Source of the DNA: Macrothele yani
Taxonomy: Eukaryota > Arthropoda > Arachnida > Araneae > Macrothelidae
Assembly (NCBI GenBank): GCA_039090855.1
Contig: CM077006.1
Span: forward strand, 51,965,336-52,029,335
Length of the DNA: 64,000 nucleotides
Reading direction: 5' to 3'
Each line of letters begins with the position of its first letter. The first letter of the stretch is position 1. Shown in pieces: positions 48,161 to 58,589 of the stretch. The notes beneath the pieces are model-generated. The model did not search any database. It was given only the letters and a program-made list of their open reading frames with translations, and was not told the DNA's origin. A program made the position numbers and the translations under genes.

Positions 48161-48957
48161 TAATATATATATATATATATATAACCCACCTTCTTTTTGC
48201 TGATGACGTAGTCATTTTTGCAACTACCCCATCAGAGCTGCATAGTATGATCCAGAAACTTGCTGACAAGAGTAAAGAAGTGGGATTAAAAATGAACTTT
48301 CAAATGACAAAAGTGATGTTAAATGCTTTTACAAGAAATGAAGATTTATCGATTGATGGAGAAAAGCTGGAGATAACAGACACGTACGTTTATCTTGGAC
48401 AGCAGATATCAAGTGAGGGTCACATTGATGAAGAAATTAATCGGCATATAAAACTTGCCTTTTGGAAGGAACAGCATAATTTTCAAGAGCAATATGCCAT
48501 TATGTCTTAAAAGAAAAGTGTTTGATCAATGCATCCTTGCAGTGCTTACGTATGGTGCAGAGACGTGGACCTTAACTAAAAGAGACATACAAAGGCTGCA
48601 GACAACTCAAAGCAGCATGGAGAGGTGCATGCTTGGTGTAATCAGGAGAGATAAGAAGAGGAACTCGTGGATCCGAAAAATGACAAGAGTGGAAGACATT
48701 ATCAGAGTTAAATCCCTGAAATGGCAATGGGCTGGACATACTGCCAGAAGGACAGACCATCGATGGACAGCCGAAATTTTAGATTGGATTCCAAGGGACA
48801 GGAAAAGACCCAGAAAAAGACCACATGGGAGATCGAAAGTATGCTGGAGTGACATGGAGGAGACTGGCACAAGACAGACCGTTGTGGAGGAAACTTGGGG
48901 ACACCTTCGTCCAGCAGTGGATTGATAATGGTTGACAATGATGATGATGATGATATA
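48161..48957 (+). mobile_element. RTE-like LINE 3' half (5'-truncated)
   Basis: It starts after a (TA)n run with THLLFADDVVIFATTPSELH (the RT catalytic FADD block). It continues YVYLGQQISSEGHIDEEINR and, after a frameshift near 48510, FDQCILAVLTYGAETWTLTK, MERCMLGVIRRDKKRNSWIR and HTARRTDHRWTAEILDWIPR. It ends in an (ATG)n tail at 48938-48955. The sequence gggctatattttcttgat before the insertion and gggcaatattttgttggat after it look like a diverged target duplication of about 18 bp. Confidence 0.88.
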
Positions 48958-50252
48958 GGGCAATATTTTGTTGGATAAATGGGTACTGGTTTCCTGATTG
49001 TTCCTTTCTCCTTAAAACTGCAGAAACTTTTGCATACCCTTAATATTTTATTACATTACAAAAATCATAAAGCCTATAAAAATTAAACTTCTTTTTTTCA
49101 CAACTCTGTGTCTATAAAATTCCTGATTCTAGGACTAAGTGAATTCCTGACAACTAAGAATCTGAGACCAGTGGTTCAGTATGGAACTCATGAATCAACA
49201 GCTTTTTTTCTTTCTGTGGATCCTGAGTGCATCAATTTGAAACCAGCATATTGGTGATACATTTTAGTTTCTATTCTTCTATGCCACGAAATAGTGGAGC
49301 CACACAGTTACATCCCAGAGATTTATCAATTTTAAAATATGTGTATGTATGTGAGTCATGAAATGTGAAACCAATTTTTTCATCCAACCAAAAGTAAACA
49401 ACACACCCTTCCTTCTAAGAGCAGTTGAAAGTTCAACTTTGCCTGCACCAAGAAGGAACACAGCGATGCTGTATTGTTCTCCCAGCATTGGAACTACAGG
49501 ATCATGTATAATCGAAGAACAGTGTATTTTAAATAATCTGAAATTAAAATTTTAATGTATAATCCAGAGCTGCCAAGTGTCCCAGTTTACGCGAATTCCG
49601 TCCGATTTCGAAAATGTTTTCCGGAAATTCGATATTTCTAGAAAAAATCCGGTTTTGTGGTTTTCTTATTTTTTTCTTTTATTTATTATACACGGTGCGC
49701 TCCCCCCCCCCCAATTAATGATATTAGCCGTCATTTTTCTCCAGTGTCATCACTGGCTGTAGGAGTCATAACAAATGGAGGCAAATGTCTTTTTGTTAAT
49801 CCACGGCACTTCAAGCACCAAGGTCGTGAGCCCCGCAATGGTAGCAAGATTGTCAGTGGCTTGGAAAGTTGAAGTACTGGTTTATGACGTCTCATCCTGG
49901 GTACTTGTTCAGTGCCTCACACAGGAATGGGAATTCTGCGCCAATGTGCACAAAACAAAAATCTTTCGTCATCTTGCTATATGCGCCAGAACCGCCGTGC
50001 CCCATTGTCATCATCGGGACTTAGGCACAGCAAATTCTCCATGCACACCGTTTTGTTTGACGCTGAATAAGACCATGCAGCGCGAAGAAAGATTAAGTGA
50101 CTCCAAGTACTACGGATTTTACGTAGTTACTATGGAAATCGTCAGTCCGCTATGAACTACGGAAAACATTGAGTTTGCTATGAAAAATTGAAAATCTCAG
50201 TGAAATAACGTTATTAAACATGTGTGTAAAGTTGATTTTCGAGATGTTTCAA

Positions 50253-51681
50253 CACTGACGGGGGAAAAAATCCCAACACCAAGAAGGATTTGTGTTAGAT
50301 AAACGACAGTTGGTAGGTGGTGAGAGTACATCTGAAAGATGACGTCTATGCAAATTTCGCGATCGGAGCATACGTGTGGCGCTAGTAGCGCCCCTCAGAA
50401 CATGCAAAGCAGGTTTGCTGTAAATACGCGCTGTAACGTTCGTGAGTGTTAGTTATCGTTGAGATCCGACGTAGTGTATTGATGTTAGTCAACAATGCCT
50501 TTAAGAAGACAAAGAAGCCATTATCAACAGCGCACGGAGTTTGAACGAGGTCGTGTAATAGGGCTACTAGAAGGTGGATTTTCTTTCCGCAATATTGCAG
50601 AACGACTTGGCAGGAATGTAGCCAACGTGCATGATTGTTGGCAGCGGTGGTCAAGGGAAGGTACTGCCTCAAGAAGACCGGATTTCGGCCGGCCACATGG
50701 TACTACTGAGAGGAAAGACCGCCGTGTACGGCGTACGGCCGTGGCGCATCGTACCGCGTCTGCGGCAGCAATTCGAGCTGCAGTTGCCACTGCAGTGACA
50801 GAACGAACTGTTACAAATCGGTTACTTGAAGGACAGCTGCGCGCCAGACGCCCTGTAGCGTGCATTCCACTACCTCCAAACCACTGCCGTTTGCGACGTC
50901 AGTGGTGTCAAGCTAGAGCTCATTGGAGGACGGAGTGGAGATCTGTTGTGTTTTCTGATGAAAGCCGGTTCTGCCTGGGTGCCAGTGATGGCCGTGTGTT
51001 CATTAGAAGGAGGCCAGGTGAGCGCCTGCAACCAACCTGTCTGCGGCCGAGGCACACTGGACCTACACCTGGAGTTATGGTCTGGGGAGCAATTTCCTAT
51101 GACAGCAGGATCACTCTCGTGGTTATCCCACGCATCCTGACGGCACAGTTGTACCTCGGTCTGGTGATTCAACCTGTCTTGCTGCCATTCATGAACAGCA
51201 TTCCAGGGGTGTTTTCCAACAGGATAACGCTCGCCCGCATACCGCTGTTGTAACCCAACATGCTCTACAGAGTGTCGACATGCTGCCGTGGCCTGCTAGA
51301 TCACCAGATCGTTCACCAATCGAGCCCGTATGGGACATCATTGGACGACAACTCCAGCGCCACCCCCAACCAGCATTAACCGTCTCTGTATTGACCGATC
51401 AAGTGCAACAGGCATGGAACTCCATCCCACAAACTGACGTCCAGCACACCTGTACGACACAATGCATGAACGTTTGTGTGCTTGCATTCAACATTCTGGC
51501 GGTTACACTGGTTATTAATGTACCAGCATTTCACATTTAAAATGGCTCTTCTCGCGCTTACAATAAGCTGTGATCTTGAAACCTTAATCGATTAAATATG
51601 TTACCTATGCAAATGTATTGCCGCCATTTCATTCCTCTACAACTATTTTTTCGTGGTGTTGGGATTTTTTTCCCGTCAGTG
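50253..51681 (+). mobile_element. Tc1 family B, copy 2
   Basis: The ends cactgacgg and ccgtcagtg frame it, and both continue into tcccaacacca-type sequence as in copy 1 at 15618. The orientation is opposite to copy 1. Flanking TA is no longer intact (aa on each side). It sits inside the hAT element at 49566. Confidence 0.92.
50495..51538 (+). pseudogene. Nearly intact Tc1 transposase with one frameshift, family B
   Basis: The first 252 codons are open: QQRTEFERGRVIGLLEGGFS (first helix-turn-helix), VHDCWQRWSREGTASRR, SAAAIRAAVATAVTERTVTN (second domain), VVFSDESRFCLGASDGRVFI (first Asp), GVMVWGAISYDSR. At MNSIPGVF the frame is lost by one base in a G run (about 51207). In the next frame the sequence would give the QQDNARPH motif, and the piece from 51280 gives LPWPARSPDRSPIEPVWDII. 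The C-terminus is also altered. This is the best-preserved transposase in the window, but it is inactive as read. Confidence 0.9.
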
Positions 51682-52482
51682 AATTAAAAAAACTTGGGGG
51701 GAAAAAGCCGCCGAATCTCGCAAATGCTCGTAATCACACTGAAAATGACTGCAGGCTGTAACAGCGATGAAAATGTCACCTCATTTTCCATTTTTGCATA
51801 TGAAATTTTTCCGACTTTTTTTCTTTCTTTTTGTCTTTCTCTCTTTCTGATTTTTTTTTTTTTTTTTTTGGAGTTGTCTGTGTCTATATGCGATTATGTT
51901 CCTTGATTTTAATATCTTCGGTAATAGTAAAAAGGAGTGATTTCGTATTTTTTAAGAATTTTTCTAACGAAATCCAAGTTTCCCTATTTTTAATACATAC
52001 TTCTTCAAAACATCAATGGAGAGTAATTTTTTTCACCCCTTTCCCTTTTATTAAACGAAATTAAATATAATTGTTTCACTGGAGATTGAGCAACGCAGTA
52101 TTGATTTTTCACATTTCATTTTTCGTAGAATTCGTGTTTTTTAATTTCTCGGTCACTTGTTACTCACTCATACATGAGATTCTTACATGGATTCGGGGAA
52201 TTTAGTTTTTTCTATCATCATTTGGGTAATTCTCGAGATCGATGCAAAATTAAGTAAAAGCTGGGGTCTTAAACCTATAATGTATAATTTTATTATTTAT
52301 AAATTGTAAATACGCGCACTGCTGAATGCGCATTGATGTTCCAGTTTTTGATTTTGAAAAGTTGGCAGCTCTTATAATTGCAAAAAGCATATAAATGAAT
52401 TACATATGAATGAGTTTTAAAAAGCTACAGTTAAATATCATGACTATTGCAGAATCACATATAAGAGTGTAAAACTTTTTGA

Positions 52483-53287
52483 CATGGTTTGTACACTCCT
52501 GGAAAACCTCAAAGTCCTTGAATAAAAAAAAGTTATTTTCAAGTCCTTAAAAGTACTTGAAAAAGTTTAAGGATCTGTGAAAAGTACTTGATTTTTGTTG
52601 TTTGTTTTATTTTTAAGAAATGATATGAAAAAGCATGTGTTAAACAATTGTGCTAAAAAGATGTATAGGAGATTAATGTGTAGTTCTGATAAAAACCCCA
52701 AGCTGATCAAATAGAGCAGAACTTGCGTTCAACCCAGTCGAGTGTGTGTACTGCTGGTACCTTGGCTATGATATCACTACAGAGTAAAGCTTCAGCCATG
52801 TAAGTAAAATAAGTGGAATGATGCGTTCGCAAATTGTGATGAGCTTCTGTTGACTAGGGTTAGGATTACATTCTTGCCAGAGGGTGGAACTTCCAGGAAT
52901 TGCATGCGTGGACCCTTCGTCTCCTGGCTGCATCAAAAATGCATCAAAGTGATGCATCAAAAATAAAAAGTTAAAGCAAACAATAAGTGTCATACCAGCA
53001 GATGAATACAAAAATAATGTACCCTTTTAAAATATTTCACAAAATAAAATGATTTCAAAAAACACCAAATCAGAGGGTCAATTCAATGTTAATAAAATAA
53101 GCCAACTGGGGGCAAGGGATAACAGATAGGTCATTGAAGGTGTGCCTGCGCAGCTAAGTTTAATGATTTGAACTTACTAAAATACCTACCTACTGTCCGA
53201 CCGACAGTACACACATATGATAATTTGGGTTTAAAAAGTCCTTGAAAAGTGCTTGAATTTATTTTGCTTGGAAGAGTGTGAACCTTG
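52483..53287. mobile_element. TIR repeat family A, copy 3
   Basis: It runs from catggtttgtacactcctgg to agtgtgaaccttg, with the same internal blocks as 35122-35911. About 805 bp long, it is uninterrupted and non-coding. Confidence 0.75.
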
Positions 53288-53803
53288 TATAAGTGAGGTT
53301 CCACTGTATTTTAAACAAAACTTCTCAAAAGACGTTTAAAAACTCAGCATGCATTAAATTTTCATCTTCGTCCTTTGAGTCCGGAATCGGTACCCCTAGC
53401 CACCAACATAAGAAGCAGAGATCTCAGTAGTTAAGATAGTTGTATTATGTCTTGCTATCCAAACAGAGTGTGCTCAAGCCAGAGATGACCCTCAGAGCGT
53501 TTTTCTCTGGTGAAAAATTTCCTGCAAGTTGTGATGCTGATCATTAAAATTTTTTCAGGGGGAAACTAAAATGATGATGCTCGTGACTTGTTGGGCAAAT
53601 TAACATCATCCACCATGGCAGAGAAAAAAAAAAACATCCTAGAATTTCACACAAGTAAAACCAGAGGGGAGTGATGTAATCACCATGATGAACAGAGGTG
53701 TGACATCACCCAGCTAGGAAATGCCCACTTATTTCTGCTGCAGCATGAGGCCCTCTTCCATCCATAGACCCCATTAGCATAGAATGGTCTTTTTTTTTAT
53801 CAA
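53288..53803. other. Intergenic sequence
   Basis: The phrase gtgaggttccactgtatttt just after the preceding repeat resembles a pogo-type transposon end. No gene was seen. Confidence 0.35.
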
Positions 53804-55167
53804 CACTGCTGGCCACCCAAAATGCAACACCAAGAAGGAAGCATCCGATTGGCCTGAAATTCGCAGCATGCGTCGCTCGCGAGAGGATGTGCAAACGATT
53901 AGCATTGCATGGCATATGCAAATTATGTTCGCCCGGCACGCCACCGAGAAGCACTATAAGAAGGGTGTAAGTAGTAGAAGTGTGTTGTGCTGCCAAACCT
54001 GTGCATGGGAAGCTTCCTGATATCTCGTCATAGAATACGGCAGTCATTCCAACACGTTTCGGAGTTCGACAGAGGACGAATAGTGTCTTATCATAACAGC
54101 GGTTTATTGTACTGAGATATCGCCGCCCGTGTGGGACGACATCCAGCCAGAGTGAGGCGAGTATGGATTCGGTGGATGCAGGAGGGACGGACGGACCGAC
54201 GTGAGCGATTGCCACAGCCGCTGCACACTGCCAAACGAGAGGACTGGCATGTTGTGCGGCGGGCATTGACGGCTCGCACCGCCACATCGCGAACGTTAGC
54301 GTTGTGCAACAACCTGTGTCAGCACGTACCATTCGACGTCGTCTGCAGGAGCGGGGACTTGTCGCACGGTGCCCATTGCTCCAATTACCATTGACGTTAC
54401 ACCACCGGCGAGTGCGGCGGCAGTGGGCCGTTGGACACCGCACCTGGACTACAAAATGGCACGACATTGTCTTCGACGAATCCCGCTTCTGCCTGCAACA
54501 CCACGATGGTCAGATCCACGTGTGGCGGCACCGCAGCGAGAGACAGTATGGCACATGCATTATGCATCGCCATACCGGTCCGTCGCCTGGCGTTATGGTT
54601 TGGGGCGCAATTGGATATGACACCCGCATCCCTCTGGTACGCATCGCCGGTACACTCAACAGCCACCACTACATCTCCAACATTTTGGAGCCTGTAGTCC
54701 TTCCTTACCTGCCATGGCCACGTTTCAACAAGACAATGCGCGCCCGTACTTGGCACGCATCGTGCAAGAATTCTTCGTGGCCCACCAGGTGCAACTGCTG
54801 CCGTGGCCAGCCTGTTCTCCTGATATGTCGCCCATCGAACACGTCTGGTCACTGATCGGCAACCGAGTGGCACGACATGCTCCACCCGCAGCTACGCCTG
54901 ATGAACTGTGGCAACGTGTGGAAGCAGCCTGGACCGACATACCCCAAGGCCGCATCCAAAGCCTCTTCCGTTCGATGCCAATACGTGTAGCGACCGTTTT
55001 TGCCAGCCATGGGGGCCACACGAACTATTGATGTCTGCGTGTTCCGCAAGGCGCACGGGCCTGTAAGCTCAATCGTTTCATCTTTGTATCTGTTGTTATG
55101 TGTCCAGTAAATCTAGTTTTGCTATCTCGTGTCATTCTTGGTGTTGCATTTTGGGTGGCCAGCAGTG
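53804..55167 (+). mobile_element. Tc1 family F, near full-length
   Basis: The ends cactgctggccacccaaaat and, inverted, cactgctggccacccaaaat are the same over at least 20 bp. TA follows the right end. It is 1,364 bp long. A deletion derivative of the same family is at 36130-36822. Confidence 0.93.
54030..55031 (+). pseudogene. Broken Tc1 transposase, family F
   Basis: The N-terminal frame reads FQHVSEFDRGRIVSYHNSGL, then IAARVGRHPARVRRVWIRWM, with a stop between. The middle frame (54304-54720) has SARTIRRRLQERGLVARCPL, then HDIVFDESRFCLQHHDGQIH and GVMVWGAIGYDTRIPL. After another shift, 54714-55031 reads FQQDNARPYLARIVQEFFVA and WPACSPDMSPIEHVWSLIGN. All three catalytic positions are present but in three frames. 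Confidence 0.9.
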
Positions 55168-56241
55168 TATTATGTGATCATGCACATGATAACTATAAGG
55201 AGTTCATTATTGTACAATAACTATAAATGGTTAACTCTTAATTATGCACTGTAAGTTAAGGGCTATTCTTTAAAAGAAAAAAATGCTCTCGTTCTTAGTA
55301 ATAAATGCGGATAAAGTTTAAGCCAACAAAATTTTGTGAGTAAGCATACTGTAATATACCCTACTTTAGGTTTCACTGTTCTGTTGAGAAGGAATTTTGT
55401 GTAGAAATCAAGAAAAAAACATATATAGGTGGGTTTTGCTTATTGTCAGTTTAATATGGTTTCAAAAATTAAGAGGGATACTACTGTATTAAACATTGTG
55501 TACATTTTTATGTTCCACACAAGAAACCTTTCCCGTTGAACAGTTGTAGTGGCAATATTTCACACAAAATGTCTTGACTAAGCATATGAGAAACCCTCTG
55601 GAGATAAAAGTCCAAGGTTTTATGATATGAGGTGACACATAAGGAGTGTTTTAACTTACGTACAGAATACTGACTGTGGAATGAAAACAGTAATTTTAAC
55701 TTTGTAAATGCTCAGTTTTGGCAAGAAGCTTATTTGGATAAGCCTTACTCAGGGGTGAAAGAGTTCCGCCATTTTGGAAGTCATCTGGGTAGTTTTTGAG
55801 ATCAATATAGAAATGCAATAATTTTGTGTGTGGAGGAGGGGGGGGCTGCATTTAAACTGTCTCGCAAAGCTGGAGGGAGATCAGTTGGATGAGTCACAAC
55901 CCTGAGCAATGCCAGCATCAAGTTTTCAAGCCCAGAAGAGATGTCTGGGTTGGAGAACTTGACTGTGATTGGCTGCACTTTGCCAACTGCAAAGGCAGCA
56001 GGTAGTACTTCCCTGGTGAAGACTTCGTCTTACAGCTGATTGGCGTGACACTAACGTGGATGCGAAGACATCGCTGATTTTACGCTGACCACAATTTTCT
56101 ACACGGCTATAGGGGATCGGGTAACTGCTTTTTCAAGGTGCGAGTTTGTTAATCGTAATAGTTTTGTAGTCTAGTTGGCAGCTTGCAACGATCACGTTGT
56201 GTTTTTTTAGAAGTAAATTGGATTTTTTTTGTTTCAGAGAA
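55168..56241. other. Intergenic sequence
   Basis: There are no recognised genes or elements. G runs lie near 55840. A pyrimidine-rich tract (tttttttgtttcag) ends at about 56238, just before the candidate exon. Confidence 0.35.
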
Positions 56242-56350
56242 ATGGCTGATTTAGTTGCAGTAACTGATGCACATAAAGCTCGGATGTGTGACGACTGCCA
56301 GAAAAACAAGTTCTGCTTTGATTGGCTTGAGAACTTGTGCCTGCATCATG
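56242..56350 (+). CDS. Candidate first coding exon of an unknown gene, Cys-rich
   Basis: A good acceptor (ttttttttgtttcag) is followed by gaaATGG and an open frame. It encodes MADLVAVTDAHKARMCDDCQ and KNKFCFDWLENLCLHH, then gtaaatttt as a possible donor. The spacing C-x2-C-x5-C-x8-C-x2-H could bind zinc. I do not recognise the protein. The peptide has ordinary coding composition, but no second exon was found before the window ends, so it remains a candidate. Confidence 0.3.
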
Positions 56351-56515
56351 TAAATTTTTGTGTCGGTATACTATCTAACTACTCAAATCTGGAAAGAAAA
56401 CAAATTAGATATAAATATGGGATTGGCATTATTGGTTTGATGCAAGCACATTGGCTAAAATAAAAATCTTATTCATTTTCCTAAAGAAATGTTAGACAAT
56501 TTTATGGCTTTTATA

Positions 56516-57718
56516 CACTGAGTGGCCACTTTATTATGACCACCCCCTCAGTACTTCGTTTGGCCACCTTTTGCCTTTAATACTGCATCGATTCTTCGTG
56601 GCATGGACTCCATAAGAATGTTGATAGGTGGTTTCTGGGATCTGAGACCATGCTTGATGAATAGCACTTTCCAGGAGTGTGAGATTGCAGTCTTGTGGAT
56701 CCAGCTGTCTGATGGCTCGTTCAACTTCATCCCACAAATTCAATGGGGTTGAGATCTGGAAATTGTGGGGCCACCTAAGCAAAGTAAACTCACCGGCATG
56801 CTCCTGAAACCAGTCCTGTACAATATGAGCACTATAGCAGGACGCATTATCTTGTTGAAAGTAGCCATTGCGATAAACCATCGACATGACAGGATGCACT
56901 TGGTCCGCAACGATGTTTAGATATTATGTGCCAGTCAGACGTTGATCAACACGAATTAAAGGGACCAAAGCATGCCAGGAAAACATTCCCCTAACCATAA
57001 CGTTGCCTCCACCAGCTTGAAGGGTTGTAGCAATGCATTTGGGGTCCATGCTTTTGTGCTGTTTCAGCCAAATTCTCACTCACCCATCGGCATGGTGCAA
57101 CTGAAAACGGGATTCGTCGGAGCACATAATTTGTTTCCAACTGTCCAATCCTTGTGCTCCTGTGCGAACTGGAGACGTTTTCTCTTGTTAACTGCAGACA
57201 GCAAAGGTGTTCGAACAGGCCTTAGGCTCCCATATCCCATCCGATTCAGTGTACCGCGAACAGTGCGTGCAGAGATCATTTGAGGGGATCCTTGATTAAG
57301 ATTGTAATTTGCTGCACCGTTGCCTTTCTGTTGTCTGTTACAAGTCTGGACACTCTCTGTTCCGCCCGAGCAGTCGCTAGTCGATGATGACTACACATTG
57401 CACGTAGAGACCCAGTTTTTTGGCTGACAGTCCAGTCTTTAAACACTTTTAACAACAGCTGCTCTGGAACATTTCACGAATGCGGCGGTTTCGGTGATAC
57501 TCGTTCCATGGCTCCGAGCTCCTACAATCATCCCACGTTGAAAGTCCGTCAAATTGCATTTTTTACCCATCTCGTCACCCAAAAATCACCTGTACTACTG
57601 TCGCAAGCATTAAGCTTTCCCTTTTTATACTAGCCTCACCCTCTGGTGGCAACAGCGTGCAGCCATGGCTCATTTGCTTAAAACTGTCAGGTGGTCATAA
57701 TAAAGTGTCCACTCAGTA
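56516..57718 (-). mobile_element. Tc1 family G element
   Basis: The ends cactgagtggccactttatt and, inverted, actgagtggacactttatta, both continuing as atgaccacc, are flanked by TA. It is about 1.2 kb. The minus-strand transposase relic includes ISARTVRGTLNRMGYGSLRP and YFQQDNASCYSAHIVQDWFQ. Confidence 0.9.
56534..57560 (-). pseudogene. Broken Tc1 transposase, family G
   Basis: Toward the N-terminus, near 57540-57100, the helix-turn-helix region and ISARTVRGTLNRMGYGSLRP are visible. Then come the QQDN motif and, after a small shift, LLRWPHNFQ...LNLWDEVERAIRQL, where the usual SPDLNPIENLW is out of frame, so the catalytic Glu motif is not continuous. Several stops are present. Confidence 0.85.
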
Positions 57719-57775
57719 TAAATGCATATATGGTGCTTAGGGTAGTTAATAAATGCTGAAAGGTTAATTATTTTT

Positions 57776-57914
57776 GGCCGCCCCTGTGGCGCAGTGGTCT
57801 AAGCGATGGCCTCTGATCATTCTTCCGAACGGGGTCCAGGTTTGATCCTGGTGAGGCATGGATGTTGTGTTTGTCTTATGGCACTGGATCTCAACCTGCA
57901 ATCAAAAAAAAAAA
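57776..57914 (+). mobile_element. tRNA-derived SINE, copy 2 (short)
   Basis: The head ggccgcccctgtggcgcagt has the A-box-like ggcgcagtggtctaagc, a weaker B-box ggtttgatcctgg and a short body with tcttatggcactgg. It ends in an A run. It lacks the central cctaaattaggg part of the other two copies. Confidence 0.8.
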
Positions 57915-58104
57915 TATATTTTTTCATATTCCTATGTGGGAAAAGTTCAGTCTTTTTCTGCCATGGCCACTTTCATTCCTGACCTTACCTCTATGGCAGC
58001 CAATCTTTGAAGCGGGCTGAAAATAAAAGGTCTCTTAAAATTGTAAGGTTATTAACAAATAAAGGTAACTTGATCACTCTAGTTACGTTACATGTAAAAA
58101 CTTT

Positions 58105-58175
58105 TACAAGAAAGTTCGTAAGTTGGGAACTTTCGACCTTATCTTAGGTCTTCATCACGCCAATGGAGGACTAAG
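58105..58175 (-). ncRNA. Hammerhead-like ribozyme core of the Penelope-like element
   Basis: On the minus strand: gtgatga (58158-58152), an extra a, stem II gacc/ggtc around taagataa, then gaaa (58134-58131), and stem III agtt/aact around ccc (58131-58121) followed by t, a permitted cleavage context. Stems II and III are perfect 4-bp helices at the right distances. The core C of ctgatga is G here, which would weaken or kill activity. Type I hammerheads are a known component of Penelope-like elements. The first tga of the core is the stop codon of the endonuclease ORF. Confidence 0.6.
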
Positions 58176-58589
58176 ATTGTTTCCAGATTCTACATTTAAA
58201 TGTTTTCTATTTTTGTTGCCAGATCTTAGAATTGATCTCCAGATCATCGGGACGTGGAGAGGAGATTCGGAATTGCAAGTCATTGGGTTGAAAATAATTT
58301 CCAGGCTTTCACGGTAACGGAGGGCAAAACGATTGTCAAAAGAAGCAATTCGTTTTGCTTCGTTCCAGTGGGGAACTGCAGATGTGTCTTCCATTGTCAA
58401 AATAGACAATGCTGTATTAGGATTGGCTTTCAAAACATCTTTTTTATGTTCTAAAATTCTGTGGTTAATGCTCCTGTATGTGCTTCCAATGTATAAGTTA
58501 TCACCTGTTGAAGAAGAGATAGGAATGCAGTAAACTCCTGGGAGGTCCAGATTTTCAACTTTGTCCCTATCCCTTTGTAGAAGTTTCAA
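58155..58589 (-). CDS. GIY-YIG endonuclease domain of the Penelope-like protein (partial)
   Basis: An open frame of 144 codons encodes LPGVYCIPISSSTGDNLYIG, then STYRSINHRILEHKKDVLKA. The GVY and YIGST motifs plus the basic helix with the His are the GIY-YIG nuclease core. It then has VPHWNEAKRIASFDNRFALR with a conserved W-E pair. It nicks DNA for reverse transcription in these elements. The frame upstream is interrupted, so it is part of a dead copy. The stop overlaps the hammerhead-like core. Confidence 0.85.
   Translation of the reverse strand: MKLLQRDRDKVENLDLPGVYCIPISSSTGDNLYIGSTYRSINHRILEHKKDVLKANPNTALSILTMEDTSAVPHWNEAKRIASFDNRFALRYRESLEIIFNPMTCNSESPLHVPMIWRSILRSGNKNRKHLNVESGNNLSPPLA

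Larger units (their letters stand above)
45976..49046 (+). mobile_element. mariner element (DD34D type) broken by two retroelement insertions
   Basis: The left end ggtatgcaaaagtttctg and right end cagaaacttttgcataccc are inverted. The copy at 61272-62402 shows the uninterrupted order. Transposase parts: WFAR(F)KKGDLSLEDKPRAA near 46210-46270, FLWKVVTGDKNWVYCDNPTR (first Asp, about 46510-46565), LLHDNASPH (second Asp, about 46795-46815). After the I-LINE insertion come the part equivalent to APSDFHLLCSM (about 47755-47795) and the C-terminus to 47955. Stops are present throughout. Confidence 0.85.
49566..52372. mobile_element. hAT element with imperfect 8-bp duplication, carrying a Tc1
   Basis: The ends are agagctgccaagtg and, inverted, agagctgccaacttt. 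The flanks TATAATCC (49558-49565) and TATAATTG (52373-52380) agree at six of eight positions. The interior contains the Tc1 at 50253-51681 and dispersed-repeat phrases (52165-52265). No transposase was recognised. Confidence 0.7.

Noticed and set aside
52483..53287. Exact hAT target duplication around family A copy 3
   Set aside because: The 8-bp flanks (ctttttga and tataagtg) do not match, so the superfamily of family A stays open.
53706..54467. 253-residue minus-strand ORF
   Set aside because: It is the antisense of the Tc1 at 53804-55167 and reads through its inverted end. It has no transposase or other domain of its own.
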